Positions 44,256 to 51,766 of a stretch of DNA of 64,000 nt are shown one piece after another. The notes beneath the pieces were generated by a model that made no database searches, was not told the DNA's origin, and saw only the letters and a program-made list of their open reading frames with translations. This DNA is from G963667675 sp965197565 (GTDB taxonomy: Bacteria > Chloroflexota > Dehalococcoidia > Lucifugimonadales > UBA3495): positions 930,001-994,000 of the forward strand of contig CBDANK010000003.1 in the NCBI GenBank assembly GCA_965197565.1, written 5' to 3'. Numbering within the stretch: the stretch's first letter is position 1; each line of letters begins with the position of its first letter. The position numbers were made by a program, and so were the translations under genes.

Positions 44256-44624
44256 ATGCCCACCTTTGTCAGGATCTACACTGGAAACGACGGGCAGTCC
44301 CACGTTGAAGACATCGAGCCCGACTTCAAGCCTTTTGTCGACACCGAGGGAGCCCACGGAGAGGGAACGCCATTGGTGGGGGCCACCGGCATAACCATCC
44401 GCCGCAGCGCTCCCGGCTACTTTCTGGATTATCACTGCGCGCCGCGCCGCCAGTACACCATCACCATCGCCGGCGAGTTCGAGATCGGAATTGGAGATGG
44501 CACGGTGCGGCGGTTTGGCCCCGGCACTGTTCTATTGGCCGAGGACCTGACCGGCCAAGGACATACTACTCGGGTAGTAGGCGAGGAGACCCGTGTCAGC
44601 CTGGTAGTGCCCTTGGCCGATTGA
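44256..44624 (+). CDS. Small cupin-fold protein
   Basis: A 122-residue protein with a strong AAAGGAGG ribosome-binding site directly upstream (about 7 bp from ATG). The second half is a single-cupin pattern: IRRSAPGYFLDYHCAPRRQYTI, where the usual metal-binding His cluster is reduced, then GEFEIGIGDGTVRRFGPGTVLLAED and a GQGHTTRVVG strand. It lies between two LLM oxidoreductase genes and may be a small binding or accessory protein. Catalytic function is not evident. Confidence 0.8.
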   Translation: MPTFVRIYTGNDGQSHVEDIEPDFKPFVDTEGAHGEGTPLVGATGITIRRSAPGYFLDYHCAPRRQYTITIAGEFEIGIGDGTVRRFGPGTVLLAEDLTGQGHTTRVVGEETRVSLVVPLAD

Positions 44625-44750
44625 TCGACTCCCGAACCTTTCGGCAAGGTTGAGTTCTTTTGACGGACCGTGGCCGGGCCATTCAACTTCCTGCCTGGGG
44701 TGTAAAGCTGGAGGCGGGCGTCATCACTTGTTAGTCGAGGAGAAAGGCTC

Positions 44751-45710
44751 ATGAAATACGGGATCATATTGCCCGAGGGGGGTCCCATGGCGAGGCCGGG
44801 AAAACTGGACGTCATGGCCAGGAAGGCCGAGGAACTGGGTTACGATTCCCTTTCGGTTGGGGACCGTATCCTAATGCCCCGAGGGATTGACTTGACATAT
44901 CCCTATGACGAAAGCGGCGAATACCCCGACCGAGGGTCGGGCGAGTCCATGGAGCTACTGACCTTGATGGCTTTTCTGGCCGGACGGACCAGTAGAATAC
45001 GGTTGGTAAGCGCCGTGGTCGTCGTGCCCCATCGCAATCCGTTGCTGGCCGCCAAGGCCCTAGCCACCTTGGACGTGCTGTCCCAAGGCCGGTTGGTGGT
45101 GGGTATCGGCGTGGGCTGGATGCGAGAGGAGTTCGAGGCCCTGGGCTTGCCTCCCTTTGCGGAACGAGGAGCGGTTACCGACGAGTACCTCCGCGCTTTC
45201 AAAGAGCTGTGGACCAGCGATAATCCCAGATTCGAAGGCAAGTACGTTAGTTTCGACAACATCAGTTTCCTGCCCCACCCGGTCCAAAAGCCCCATCCGC
45301 CAATCTGGGTAGGTGGAGAGAGTAGACCGGCACTGCGACGCACTGCTGAGTTGGCCAATGGCTGGTACCCCCTGGGTGGAAATCCACTCTACCCTGTGGA
45401 TACGCCCCAGCAACTTGAGGCTGCGATACAGAGGCTGGCCTCCTACGCCCGGCGGTTCGGTCGAGACCCAGCCGAAATCGAGGTAATATACGGGCCCCGC
45501 CAGCTTGAGATCAAAAAGGACAGCGACGGCTCTGGCGACGGACGGCTTCCCTTCGTCGGAACATCCGACCAAGTGGCGTCGGACATCCGCAGCTACCAAG
45601 AAATGGGGGTTGATTCGCTGGTGTTCGACTTCATTGGACAGTCCGAAGACGTCGACGAGGCCCAGGCCCGCATGGAGGAGTTCGCCAGCAGCGTGTGGCC
45701 CAAGGTGTAA
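44751..45710 (+). CDS. LLM-class oxidoreductase, probable F420-dependent (TIGR03619-like)
   Basis: A 319-residue luciferase-like protein. MKYGIILPEGGPMARPG is the N-terminus, EELGYDSLSVGDRILMP follows, and GRLVVGIGVGWMREEFEALG is the segment characteristic of the F420-dependent TIGR03619 subgroup. PHPPIWVGGESRPALRR is the later conserved loop. The role could be oxidation of alcohols or reduction of nitro or ketone groups. A GAGGAGAAAGG site precedes the ATG. The Uma2-like gene 84 bp downstream is broken and appears unrelated to it. Confidence 0.9.
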   Translation: MKYGIILPEGGPMARPGKLDVMARKAEELGYDSLSVGDRILMPRGIDLTYPYDESGEYPDRGSGESMELLTLMAFLAGRTSRIRLVSAVVVVPHRNPLLAAKALATLDVLSQGRLVVGIGVGWMREEFEALGLPPFAERGAVTDEYLRAFKELWTSDNPRFEGKYVSFDNISFLPHPVQKPHPPIWVGGESRPALRRTAELANGWYPLGGNPLYPVDTPQQLEAAIQRLASYARRFGRDPAEIEVIYGPRQLEIKKDSDGSGDGRLPFVGTSDQVASDIRSYQEMGVDSLVFDFIGQSEDVDEAQARMEEFASSVWPKV

Positions 45711-45793
45711 AGAAACAGTAAGCCAAACGAATACGCTTCCATACTACAATTCAGCCAAGGGTTGCCTTCGATTCACAAGATGGCGGACGGACT

Positions 45794-46352
45794 ATGACCA
45801 CCACAAGCAAACTAATGACCGCCGACGAGTTCTTGAGACTGCCCCGGGGAAACGTCAAGCGGTATGAGCTCATCCGGGGGGGTTCTAATTGAAAAAATGG
45901 GAACCGGAGACCCTCATGGTATTGTAGTCACCAGAATAGCCGGCATTCTATTCATCCATACCGAATCCAATGGCTACGGAGCCATTCGCAGCGGCGAACC
46001 CGGTTACCATCTGGACTTCAACCCGGATACAGTGCGATGCCCGGGCGTGGCGTGGGTAGTGCCGGGCCGTATCCCTGAAGGTACACAAGGCTACCCAAAC
46101 TTGGCCCCAGACTTGGCCGTTGAGGTCAAGTCCCTCGGCAACTCCAACCCAGAAATGGCCGCCAAGGCCGCCATGTGGCTCAGCTACGGCTCCCGGGAAG
46201 TATGGGTAGCCGACCCGGAAACCACCACCGTCACCATCCACCGCCCCAATACCGCCCCGGCAACCCTGGGCGAAGATGACACGCTGGACGGCGGCGATTT
46301 GCTCCCTGGCTTCACCACCCCCGTCTGGAGGCTGTTCCGGCGCAGGCGGTAG
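45794..46352 (+). pseudogene. Uma2-family (PD-D/EXK) nuclease broken by a +1 in a G7 run
   Basis: ATG at 45,794 opens a frame MTTTSKLMTADEFLRLP...YELIRG that stops at about 45,891. The continuation, VLIEKMGTGDPHGIVV, then APDLAVEVKSLGNSN and YGSREVWVADPE, is in another frame ending at 46,352. The switch lies in seven G at 45,876-45,882; six would join the halves into a protein of about 185 residues, the normal Uma2 length. The catalytic DLAVEVK (PD-D/EXK) is intact. Uma2 proteins are transposon-like nucleases common in mobile islands. It may be a real mutation or an error; a second Uma2 tail lies at 47,020. Confidence 0.85.
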
Positions 46353-46382
46353 CAGGTCAGTTAACCGTGATTTTGGCAGGTC

Positions 46383-46409
46383 CTTGAATCTGACAGATTA
46401 TGGTTCAAG
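46383..46409. promoter_or_regulatory. Inverted repeat upstream of ParD, candidate operator
   Basis: CTTGAA (46,383-46,388) and TTCAAG (46,404-46,409) form an inverted pair. Inside lies a second palindrome AATCT-GAC-AGATT (46,387-46,399). It is 29 bp before the antitoxin ATG, where type II antitoxins bind their own operator. Visible by eye; binding not shown. Confidence 0.55.
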
Positions 46410-46437
46410 CTACCCGTATTGAGTTAGGTGCAATTTT

Positions 46438-46722
46438 ATGAATATTTCGATTAGCGAACAGCATCTTGAACACATCAGGCGAAAGGTAAAATCGGGCCAT
46501 TACGCATCTTCTGATGCCGTGATTGCCAAGGCTCTAGATCTCTTGGACCAGCATGACGAAGCGTTGGCCCGCGAGTTGGAGGAAGCCGACGCCTTGGTCC
46601 GGGAGGGGGTAGCGGCTCTATGCACTGGTGATTACACAGACTATGCCGATGACACACTGAACGAGCTATTCGAGGACGTGAAACGTCGGGGACGCGAGAG
46701 ACACACTGAATCTCCAAGATGA
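46438..46722 (+). CDS. parD: ParD-family antitoxin
   Basis: A 94-residue antitoxin. Residues 1-40 are a ribbon-helix-helix domain (MNISISEQHLEHIRRKVKSG, with HYASSDAVIAKALDLLDQ as the second helix), which dimerises and binds DNA; the C-terminal part is the toxin-neutralising, likely disordered tail (residues 55-94). It overlaps the ParE gene by 4 bp (ATGA), the usual pairing, and a palindromic operator lies just upstream. The module sits between the broken Uma2 gene and a second Uma2 remnant, consistent with an inserted mobile toxin-antitoxin cassette. Confidence 0.9.
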   Translation: MNISISEQHLEHIRRKVKSGHYASSDAVIAKALDLLDQHDEALARELEEADALVREGVAALCTGDYTDYADDTLNELFEDVKRRGRERHTESPR

Positions 46723-47042
46723 ATGGCATCTACCGCATATCCGGCCCTACTCGGCGGGACATCGACAATATCTGGGACTTCTATAATCGCGAATCTGGTG
46801 AAACGACCGCTGACCAGCAACTCGCCAGACTGCAAGAGCGGTTCCGGCTACTATCAGACCAACCTTACTTGGGTGTCTCTCGTCCCGAATATGCCGCTGA
46901 CCTTCGCAGCCACGCCGTGCCGAATACCAGGTATGTTATCTTCTACTTTCCTCGAGAATACGGCGTAGACATCGCTCGGGTGATTCATGCAAGCCAGAAC
47001 ATCATCCGCCATTTTCTTGATCTTCACCATCCACCGCCCTAA
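46719..47042 (+). CDS. parE: ParE/RelE-superfamily toxin (C-terminus overlaps a Uma2 remnant)
   Basis: A 107-residue ParE toxin. The core is YRISGPTRRDIDNIWDFY at the N-terminus, RFRLLSDQPYLGVSRPEYAADLRSH in the middle, and RYVIFYFPREYGVDIARVIHASQNI as the terminal strands and helix. ParE inhibits DNA gyrase (some members cleave mRNA). The frame overlaps ParD by 4 bp. The last few codons (LHHPPP) coincide with Uma2-derived sequence at 47,020-47,115, so the native stop has probably been replaced. Confidence 0.9.
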   Translation: MNGIYRISGPTRRDIDNIWDFYNRESGETTADQQLARLQERFRLLSDQPYLGVSRPEYAADLRSHAVPNTRYVIFYFPREYGVDIARVIHASQNIIRHFLDLHHPPP

Positions 47043-47117
47043 CGTCGCTCCCGACGGCGGCGATTTGCTCCCCGGCTTCACCACCCCCGTCTGGCGGCTG
47101 TTCCGGCGCAGGCAGGA
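47020..47117 (+). pseudogene. Remnant of a second Uma2 gene (3' tail)
   Basis: A sequence of about 98 bp nearly identical to the 3' end of the broken Uma2 gene (46,229-46,347). It encodes DGGDLLPGFTTPVWRLFRRRQ in one frame, with small differences and an internal deletion of about 30 bp. It carries no start codon. The ParDE cassette lies between the two Uma2-like copies, so the cassette may have inserted next to or inside a duplicated Uma2 locus. Confidence 0.78.
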
Positions 47118-47265
47118 GCGAGGGATTGTTGCCGTCGGCCGCCGGCGTAAGAACGCCGGACGCCTTAATGCTCCCGCACCCGGTCCTGGATAGAGTCGAC
47201 GCCACTAATTGACTTGCTATTCAAGTGAGCCTAATATCGGGGCGACGAACGACGGGAGGGAAGAG

Positions 47266-48105
47266 ATGCCAAGGTTTTCCGCCAACGGCGTGAATATTTA
47301 CTACGAAGTGACCGGCGAAGGTTACCCGCTGGTCTGGAGCCACGAGTTCGGCGGCTCCTACGAAAGCTGGGAGACTCAGGTCAGATATTTCACTCGGCGC
47401 TACCGGGTCATTACCTATGCCGCCCGGGGGTGGCCGCCGTCGGACGTCCCCAGCGATCCGGAGGCTTATTCTCAGGAACACGTGGTCAACGACCTGTATC
47501 TGCTGCTGCGGCACTTGGGTATCGATCAAGCACATATTGGAGGGCTTTCCATGGGGGGCAGTGTTGCTTTGAACTTCGGCATCGCCCACCCCCGGATGGC
47601 CCGATCGTTGATTGTGGCCGCAGCGGGGTCGGGCACCACCAACCGCGAAGAATTCTTGGCCAACGGCCGGGTTCTCTGCGACCGCCTGCTTTCCGAGGGG
47701 GTGGAGCCGGTAGCCGCTGACTACGCCAGGTCAGACAACCGGTTGCAGTTGTTGCGTAAAGACCCCCAGGGCTGGGAGGAGTTTCACCGGTTGCTGGCCT
47801 CCCACTCCGCATTGGGGTCGGCGTTGACCTTTGGCGGCTTTGTAATGAAACGGCCAACCATCTACGCTCTCCAAGATAAGCTGCGGGGGCTGCAGGTTCC
47901 CACGCTGATTATGATTGGAGATGAGGACGAACCGTGCATCGAGCCTGCTGTATTCATGAAGCGGAATATCCCCAGGTCCGGGCTGTCGGTATTTCCGCAA
48001 AGCGGACATGCCATCAACCTGGAGGAACCGGACCTGTTCAACCGCACGGTTTCAGACTTCCTCACCGCGGTGGAGGCGGACCGCTGGGCCCGGCGGGGCG
48101 GGTAG
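47266..48105 (+). CDS. Alpha/beta-hydrolase
   Basis: A 279-residue alpha/beta hydrolase from ATG 47,266, which has a GGGAGGGA ribosome-binding site; an upstream in-frame start at 47,209 gives a non-conserved N-terminus. Motifs: VWSHEFGGSYESW (oxyanion), GLSMGGSVALNFG as the nucleophile elbow (Ser in G-x-S-x-G, about residue 97), a catalytic Asp candidate in IGDEDEP and His in QSGHAINLEEP. Substrate unknown (esterase, epoxide hydrolase or C-C hydrolase). The next gene starts 17 bp later on the same strand. Confidence 0.88.
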   Translation: MPRFSANGVNIYYEVTGEGYPLVWSHEFGGSYESWETQVRYFTRRYRVITYAARGWPPSDVPSDPEAYSQEHVVNDLYLLLRHLGIDQAHIGGLSMGGSVALNFGIAHPRMARSLIVAAAGSGTTNREEFLANGRVLCDRLLSEGVEPVAADYARSDNRLQLLRKDPQGWEEFHRLLASHSALGSALTFGGFVMKRPTIYALQDKLRGLQVPTLIMIGDEDEPCIEPAVFMKRNIPRSGLSVFPQSGHAINLEEPDLFNRTVSDFLTAVEADRWARRGG

Positions 48106-48121
48106 TGCATACATCGGACTC

Positions 48122-48922
48122 ATGACCGATCCGTCCCGGCAAGCTCTATCGTCCCCGGCGGACACCGACACTGCCGTAATCCAAGCCGTAGCTAACGCTG
48201 TTGGCGGGGCGCTGTCGGCCCGCTGTGTCATTCTGTTCGGCTCCCGCGCCCGGGGCGACCACCATGAATGGAGCGATGTTGACCTAGCCGTCATACTCGG
48301 CGGTGCTGCTCTGGACTCCAAGCAGCGCCGCGATGCCGCGGACGCCGCCATAGAATTGGCTCGCTCCACTGCTAACGCCCGGTTCCGCCGGATCGACGTC
48401 ATAGTCTGGACGGAAGAGGAATACCGTCTCAAAAAGCGTTCCGTCAACCATGTGGCGGGACGCGCTTGGCGGGAGGGCCAAGTGCTGTACGGTGACCACG
48501 AGACCTACCCCGGAGAAGAGATAGTGTCCGAGTTGGACAACGCCGGGCAAGTGCTTGAGCTAAGCCGCCGGCAGGTCAGGGGGATGCGGGCGCTGGTGGA
48601 CCCGGAAAACGACGAGGAGAATTTTGGTTTTCACGCCCAACGGGCGGTGGAACTGGCACTGAAAGCCTGGGTTAGCCTGGCCGGGCAGCGTTACGAGCGC
48701 ACCCACAGCATCGACGACTTGATAGCTACCCTGACCAACGCCAGGGTTGCCGAGGCCCGGAATTACGCGGACTTTGGGCGGCTGACGCCCTACGCCGTCA
48801 AGTATATCTACGAGGCCGTGCCGGACCCGACGATGGACCGCCCGCTCGTGTTGGAACGGGTTAGCGGGTTGGTCAACCTGGTGGATACGCTGTTGGAACG
48901 GGCGGAGCAGGAGGATGTCTAA
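48122..48922 (+). CDS. Fused nucleotidyltransferase-HEPN protein (MntA-HepT-type)
   Basis: A 266-residue protein. Residues 1-115 form a minimal nucleotidyltransferase with ILFGSRARGDHHEWSDVDLAV (GSxRxG then DxD active site). Residues 130-260 form a HEPN domain with RYERTH (R-x4-H toxin motif, about residue 217). In two-gene MntA/HepT systems, MntA modifies and silences the HEPN ribonuclease; here the pair is in one chain. ATG 48,122 was chosen because the upstream in-frame start overlaps the hydrolase. Fusions exist but are uncommon. It may be a toxin-antitoxin or a repair/regulatory factor. Confidence 0.82.
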   Translation: MTDPSRQALSSPADTDTAVIQAVANAVGGALSARCVILFGSRARGDHHEWSDVDLAVILGGAALDSKQRRDAADAAIELARSTANARFRRIDVIVWTEEEYRLKKRSVNHVAGRAWREGQVLYGDHETYPGEEIVSELDNAGQVLELSRRQVRGMRALVDPENDEENFGFHAQRAVELALKAWVSLAGQRYERTHSIDDLIATLTNARVAEARNYADFGRLTPYAVKYIYEAVPDPTMDRPLVLERVSGLVNLVDTLLERAEQEDV

Positions 48923-48985
48923 CTCTGCCTTTAGTTGCCATCCGGATGCTAGCCGGCAACCCATGCCGCAAGGATAGGAATTTGC

Positions 48986-49348
48986 ATGGATGGCACTGAG
49001 TCCACGGTGGTAGCCACCATGTTGAAACTGAAGAATCTGTGGAAATTGCCACGGTTTTTCAAGCTATACGGGGATGTAACCCGCCAACTGCGCAGTACAC
49101 CCGGCCTAGTCTGGTATGGTCGAAAAGCCGACTTTCCGAGGCTGTGTTTTTACACCTTATCAATCTGGGAAAGCGATCAAGCGGTCAATGAATTCGTCAA
49201 GACGGGCGACCATCAAACTGCGCTACTGGCCTTTGACGGCATCGCTAATCGGGAGGCTAGTAGGTTCTTAAGATGGACAACAACGAACTTGGATGAGGCC
49301 ACCTGGAAAGAAGCCACCAAGCGCCTGGTGGCTCGTGGCCAGCAGTAG
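48986..49348 (+). CDS. Antibiotic-biosynthesis-monooxygenase-like/DUF3291-type small protein
   Basis: A 120-residue soluble protein. An AAGGATAGG site lies 7 bp before ATG 48,986. Residues 15-65 (FFKLYGDVTRQLRSTPGLVWYGRKAD) and the aromatic strand LCFYTLSIWESDQAVNEFV match dimeric alpha-beta-barrel proteins (DUF3291 or ABM-like). No cofactor motif is visible. It is the last plus-strand gene before the convergent YgiT gene. Function unknown. Confidence 0.7.
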   Translation: MDGTESTVVATMLKLKNLWKLPRFFKLYGDVTRQLRSTPGLVWYGRKADFPRLCFYTLSIWESDQAVNEFVKTGDHQTALLAFDGIANREASRFLRWTTTNLDEATWKEATKRLVARGQQ

Positions 49349-49421
49349 ACCGTGCGACTACCGGGATTGATGCTGCCGGTTTTCATCGGCGGCAGGGATT
49401 GACCAGAGAGACTGGGTCTCG

Positions 49422-49652
49422 TTAGACGAATTCGAAAACGTTGACCGTAATAGACTTGGTAGGGGTTGCTTGCTCGTGCAGCATTTGACGTACCTTTTCT
49501 GTGACCTCCCGGCTGAATGATTGTTCACCACAACGTGAGCAAACATTAGCCGGTATACAGTTAACTAGCACGTAATCACTGCCAATCTGGAAGACTTCTC
49601 TCACGAGTTCATCCCGGCTCTCCGAGCAACCGCAGACCGCACATGCCGACAT
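49422..49652 (-). CDS. YgiT-type zinc finger protein (MqsA-like N-domain)
   Basis: A 76-residue protein with two CxxC pairs: CAVCGC near the start and CSRCGEQSF near residue 38, giving a Zn site as in YgiT/MqsA antitoxins. The C-terminal helix (EVTEKVRQMLHEQA) could pair or bind a toxin. No MqsR/DUF4258 toxin gene lies adjacent, so it seems orphaned or acts alone. Confidence 0.78.
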   Translation of the reverse strand: MSACAVCGCSESRDELVREVFQIGSDYVLVNCIPANVCSRCGEQSFSREVTEKVRQMLHEQATPTKSITVNVFEFV

Positions 49653-49683
49653 CTTTACCTCCGGATTGAGTGCTCCACCCGAT

Positions 49684-50706
49684 TTATGTCTGCAACTCCC
49701 GGACTATTTTCTTTAGCTGGGCTTCATCGCCAGGCCCTTTGGTGTCGAAGCCGAAGACTACCTCATCTATCAGCCCGTTGAATCGCTCCTTCACCGCCGG
49801 GGCCACCTCGTCGTACCGTCCCACAACGGCGAAGGTCTCCAGCATTTCATCGCTGACCAACCCGGCCATCCGGGACCATTCGCCCTTCAGGGATAGCTGG
49901 TGAAGTCTCTGGCCGACTTCTTGGAAGCCGTGGACCTCCAACACCGGGAAATAGGTCCTAGTGGAAAAGTAGAAGGCTATCCGGCTCCTAACTACCTCCT
50001 TGTTAGCCTCTATTGCCCGTTCATCGGGCCCGGTAACGACAAATCCCGACCCATTTAGGGTAACATCCTCCGGGTTGCGGTTTCCTTGCTCGGCTCCCCT
50101 GACGATGTTGGGTTTAATCACCTCGGTTAGGTACTTGACCGAGGTGATGGGGTGTAGTGCCAAGCCGTCGCATAGCTCCCCGGCCACCCGGCAGTTGAAA
50201 GGATTGATGGCGCTGATGAACACCGGGGGTTTGCCCACTGGGCTGACGCCCGGACTAAAGAAGGGGGTCATCAGGTTGAACCTATAAAACCGGCCCTGGA
50301 AGTCCAGTTTCTTGCCTTCTTGCCAGTTGTCCCAGATGGCGTGCAGCGATTGAACATACTCTCTCAGGCGAGGGCCCGGCGACTCCCATTTTACGGAAAA
50401 ACGACGCTCGTTGTGGCCCTTCACCTGGGTCCCCAGACCCAGGCGGAACCGTCCATCCGAGAAGTTGTGAAGGTCCATTGCGGCATAGGCCGCCATCATA
50501 GGTGAGCGTGGAAAAGCAATAGCCACCCTGGTTTCCAGGGTGACTCGCGACGTGGCGCTGGCGGCCAAGAGCAAGGGGAAGAAAGGGTCGTGCCCCGTCT
50601 CGTCGGCGCACAGGCCGTCGTAGCCCATTGACTCGGCCCAACGGGCCTCCTCCGGTATTCCCTTAAGATTGCTGGTGTTCAGGTGGTGCAGGACCCGAAA
50701 TCCCAT
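49684..50706 (-). CDS. LLM-class flavin-dependent oxidoreductase
   Basis: A 340-residue luciferase-like enzyme, the third of the window. RWAESMGYDGLCADETGHDPFFPLLLA is the N-terminal landmark (motif ESMGYDGLCADETGHDP), LETRVAIAFPRSP the conserved loop, FRLGLGTQVKGHNERRF the flavin/F420 region, and VFISAINPFNCR the C-terminal strand. The gene lies 14 bp downstream of the VOC gene on the same strand. Substrate unknown. Confidence 0.88.
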   Translation of the reverse strand: MGFRVLHHLNTSNLKGIPEEARWAESMGYDGLCADETGHDPFFPLLLAASATSRVTLETRVAIAFPRSPMMAAYAAMDLHNFSDGRFRLGLGTQVKGHNERRFSVKWESPGPRLREYVQSLHAIWDNWQEGKKLDFQGRFYRFNLMTPFFSPGVSPVGKPPVFISAINPFNCRVAGELCDGLALHPITSVKYLTEVIKPNIVRGAEQGNRNPEDVTLNGSGFVVTGPDERAIEANKEVVRSRIAFYFSTRTYFPVLEVHGFQEVGQRLHQLSLKGEWSRMAGLVSDEMLETFAVVGRYDEVAPAVKERFNGLIDEVVFGFDTKGPGDEAQLKKIVRELQT

Positions 50707-50720
50707 TGTTGCCTCCCCGG

Positions 50721-51497
50721 TCAGGCGCCTTTGAAGATGCTGAAAGCCGCGCCCTGAGGGTCCATCAGGGCCGCAAACCGGCCAATGCCAGGAATGTCTG
50801 TCCCGGGCACCAATACGCTGCCGCCCAAGGACTGGACCTTGGCTACTGTCTCGTCGATGTTGTCGACGGCGAAGTAAATCATCCAGTTGGGTGGGACCGG
50901 TCCCATTTCCGGCGTAATCTGCAATACCCCGGCCACCTCGGTCCCTTGCGCCCGGATGAGGGTATAGTTCATTTCCCCCATGGTCTCGCCCCGCTCGAGA
51001 CCCAATAGCCTGCCATAAAACTCGATGGCGGCGTCAGAGTTGGAAGTCAGCAACTCATTCCAAGTCATAGCGCCTGGCTCGTTCTTCACCCTGACTCCGA
51101 TATGTTGGTTCGGTTGCCACACAGCAAAGAATGCTCCCTGCGGGTCCTGAAGCATTGCCATCCTGCCCGCGTCGAACACGTCCATGGGGCCGAAGACCAC
51201 CGTGCGTCCCTGCCGTCCGGCCTGCTCGACGACTGAGTCGACGTTGTCCACCGTAATGTAGGTGTTCCAATGGGGCGGTACTCCTTGAGTCCGTTCTTCC
51301 TCGCCTTGCTGATAGATGGCTGCTGCTTCTAGGCCGTTGAGTTTCTGCATGTGGTAGAACCAGTCTTCGCTGATGGCCTGCGGGTCGTTTACCCAGCCAA
51401 ATATGGCGCTGTAGAAAGCCAGTGCCCCGGCTGCGTCGGTAGTGGACAGTTCGGCCCATGAGGGCGTCCCTTGAGTGTGGACAGTAACTTCTGGCAT
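50721..51497 (-). CDS. VOC-family protein with two glyoxalase-like domains
   Basis: About 258 residues from ATG 51,497 (MPEVTVHTQGTPSW), since the longer upstream start lacks family support. Two tandem VOC domains are visible: residues 10-120 (PSWAELSTTDAAGALAFYSAI, then VDSVVEQAGRQGRTVVFGPMDV) and 130-255 (TWNELLTSNSDAAIEFYGRLLG, then VLVPGTDIPGIGRFAALMDP). Metal-binding ligands are not all obvious. It may act on an aromatic ring (dioxygenase-type) or on the neighbouring LLM product; unproven. Confidence 0.88.
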   Translation of the reverse strand: MPEVTVHTQGTPSWAELSTTDAAGALAFYSAIFGWVNDPQAISEDWFYHMQKLNGLEAAAIYQQGEEERTQGVPPHWNTYITVDNVDSVVEQAGRQGRTVVFGPMDVFDAGRMAMLQDPQGAFFAVWQPNQHIGVRVKNEPGAMTWNELLTSNSDAAIEFYGRLLGLERGETMGEMNYTLIRAQGTEVAGVLQITPEMGPVPPNWMIYFAVDNIDETVAKVQSLGGSVLVPGTDIPGIGRFAALMDPQGAAFSIFKGA

Positions 51498-51766
51498 GGC
51501 GCTAAGATTCTCCTGAAGCCGCAAGTGCCGCTGTTTTCAATTTTGGCGTCTGCGCGGGACCTGTTGCCGTCCCCGGGATGTACCGGGAGTCCGGACCTCT
51601 AGACTTCTGCGCGGCCCAAGTTTACATTCCAAGTCTTTCCTTTACAATCGCCGGGCGTCAGGGCCGGAGCAAGACCCGGCAATCCGTTTCCCCTCCTAAA
51701 GATCCGCTTTTATTCGGGCCATTAACCACGATTCTATTCTATAGGCCGGAGTGGACCTACTTATAC

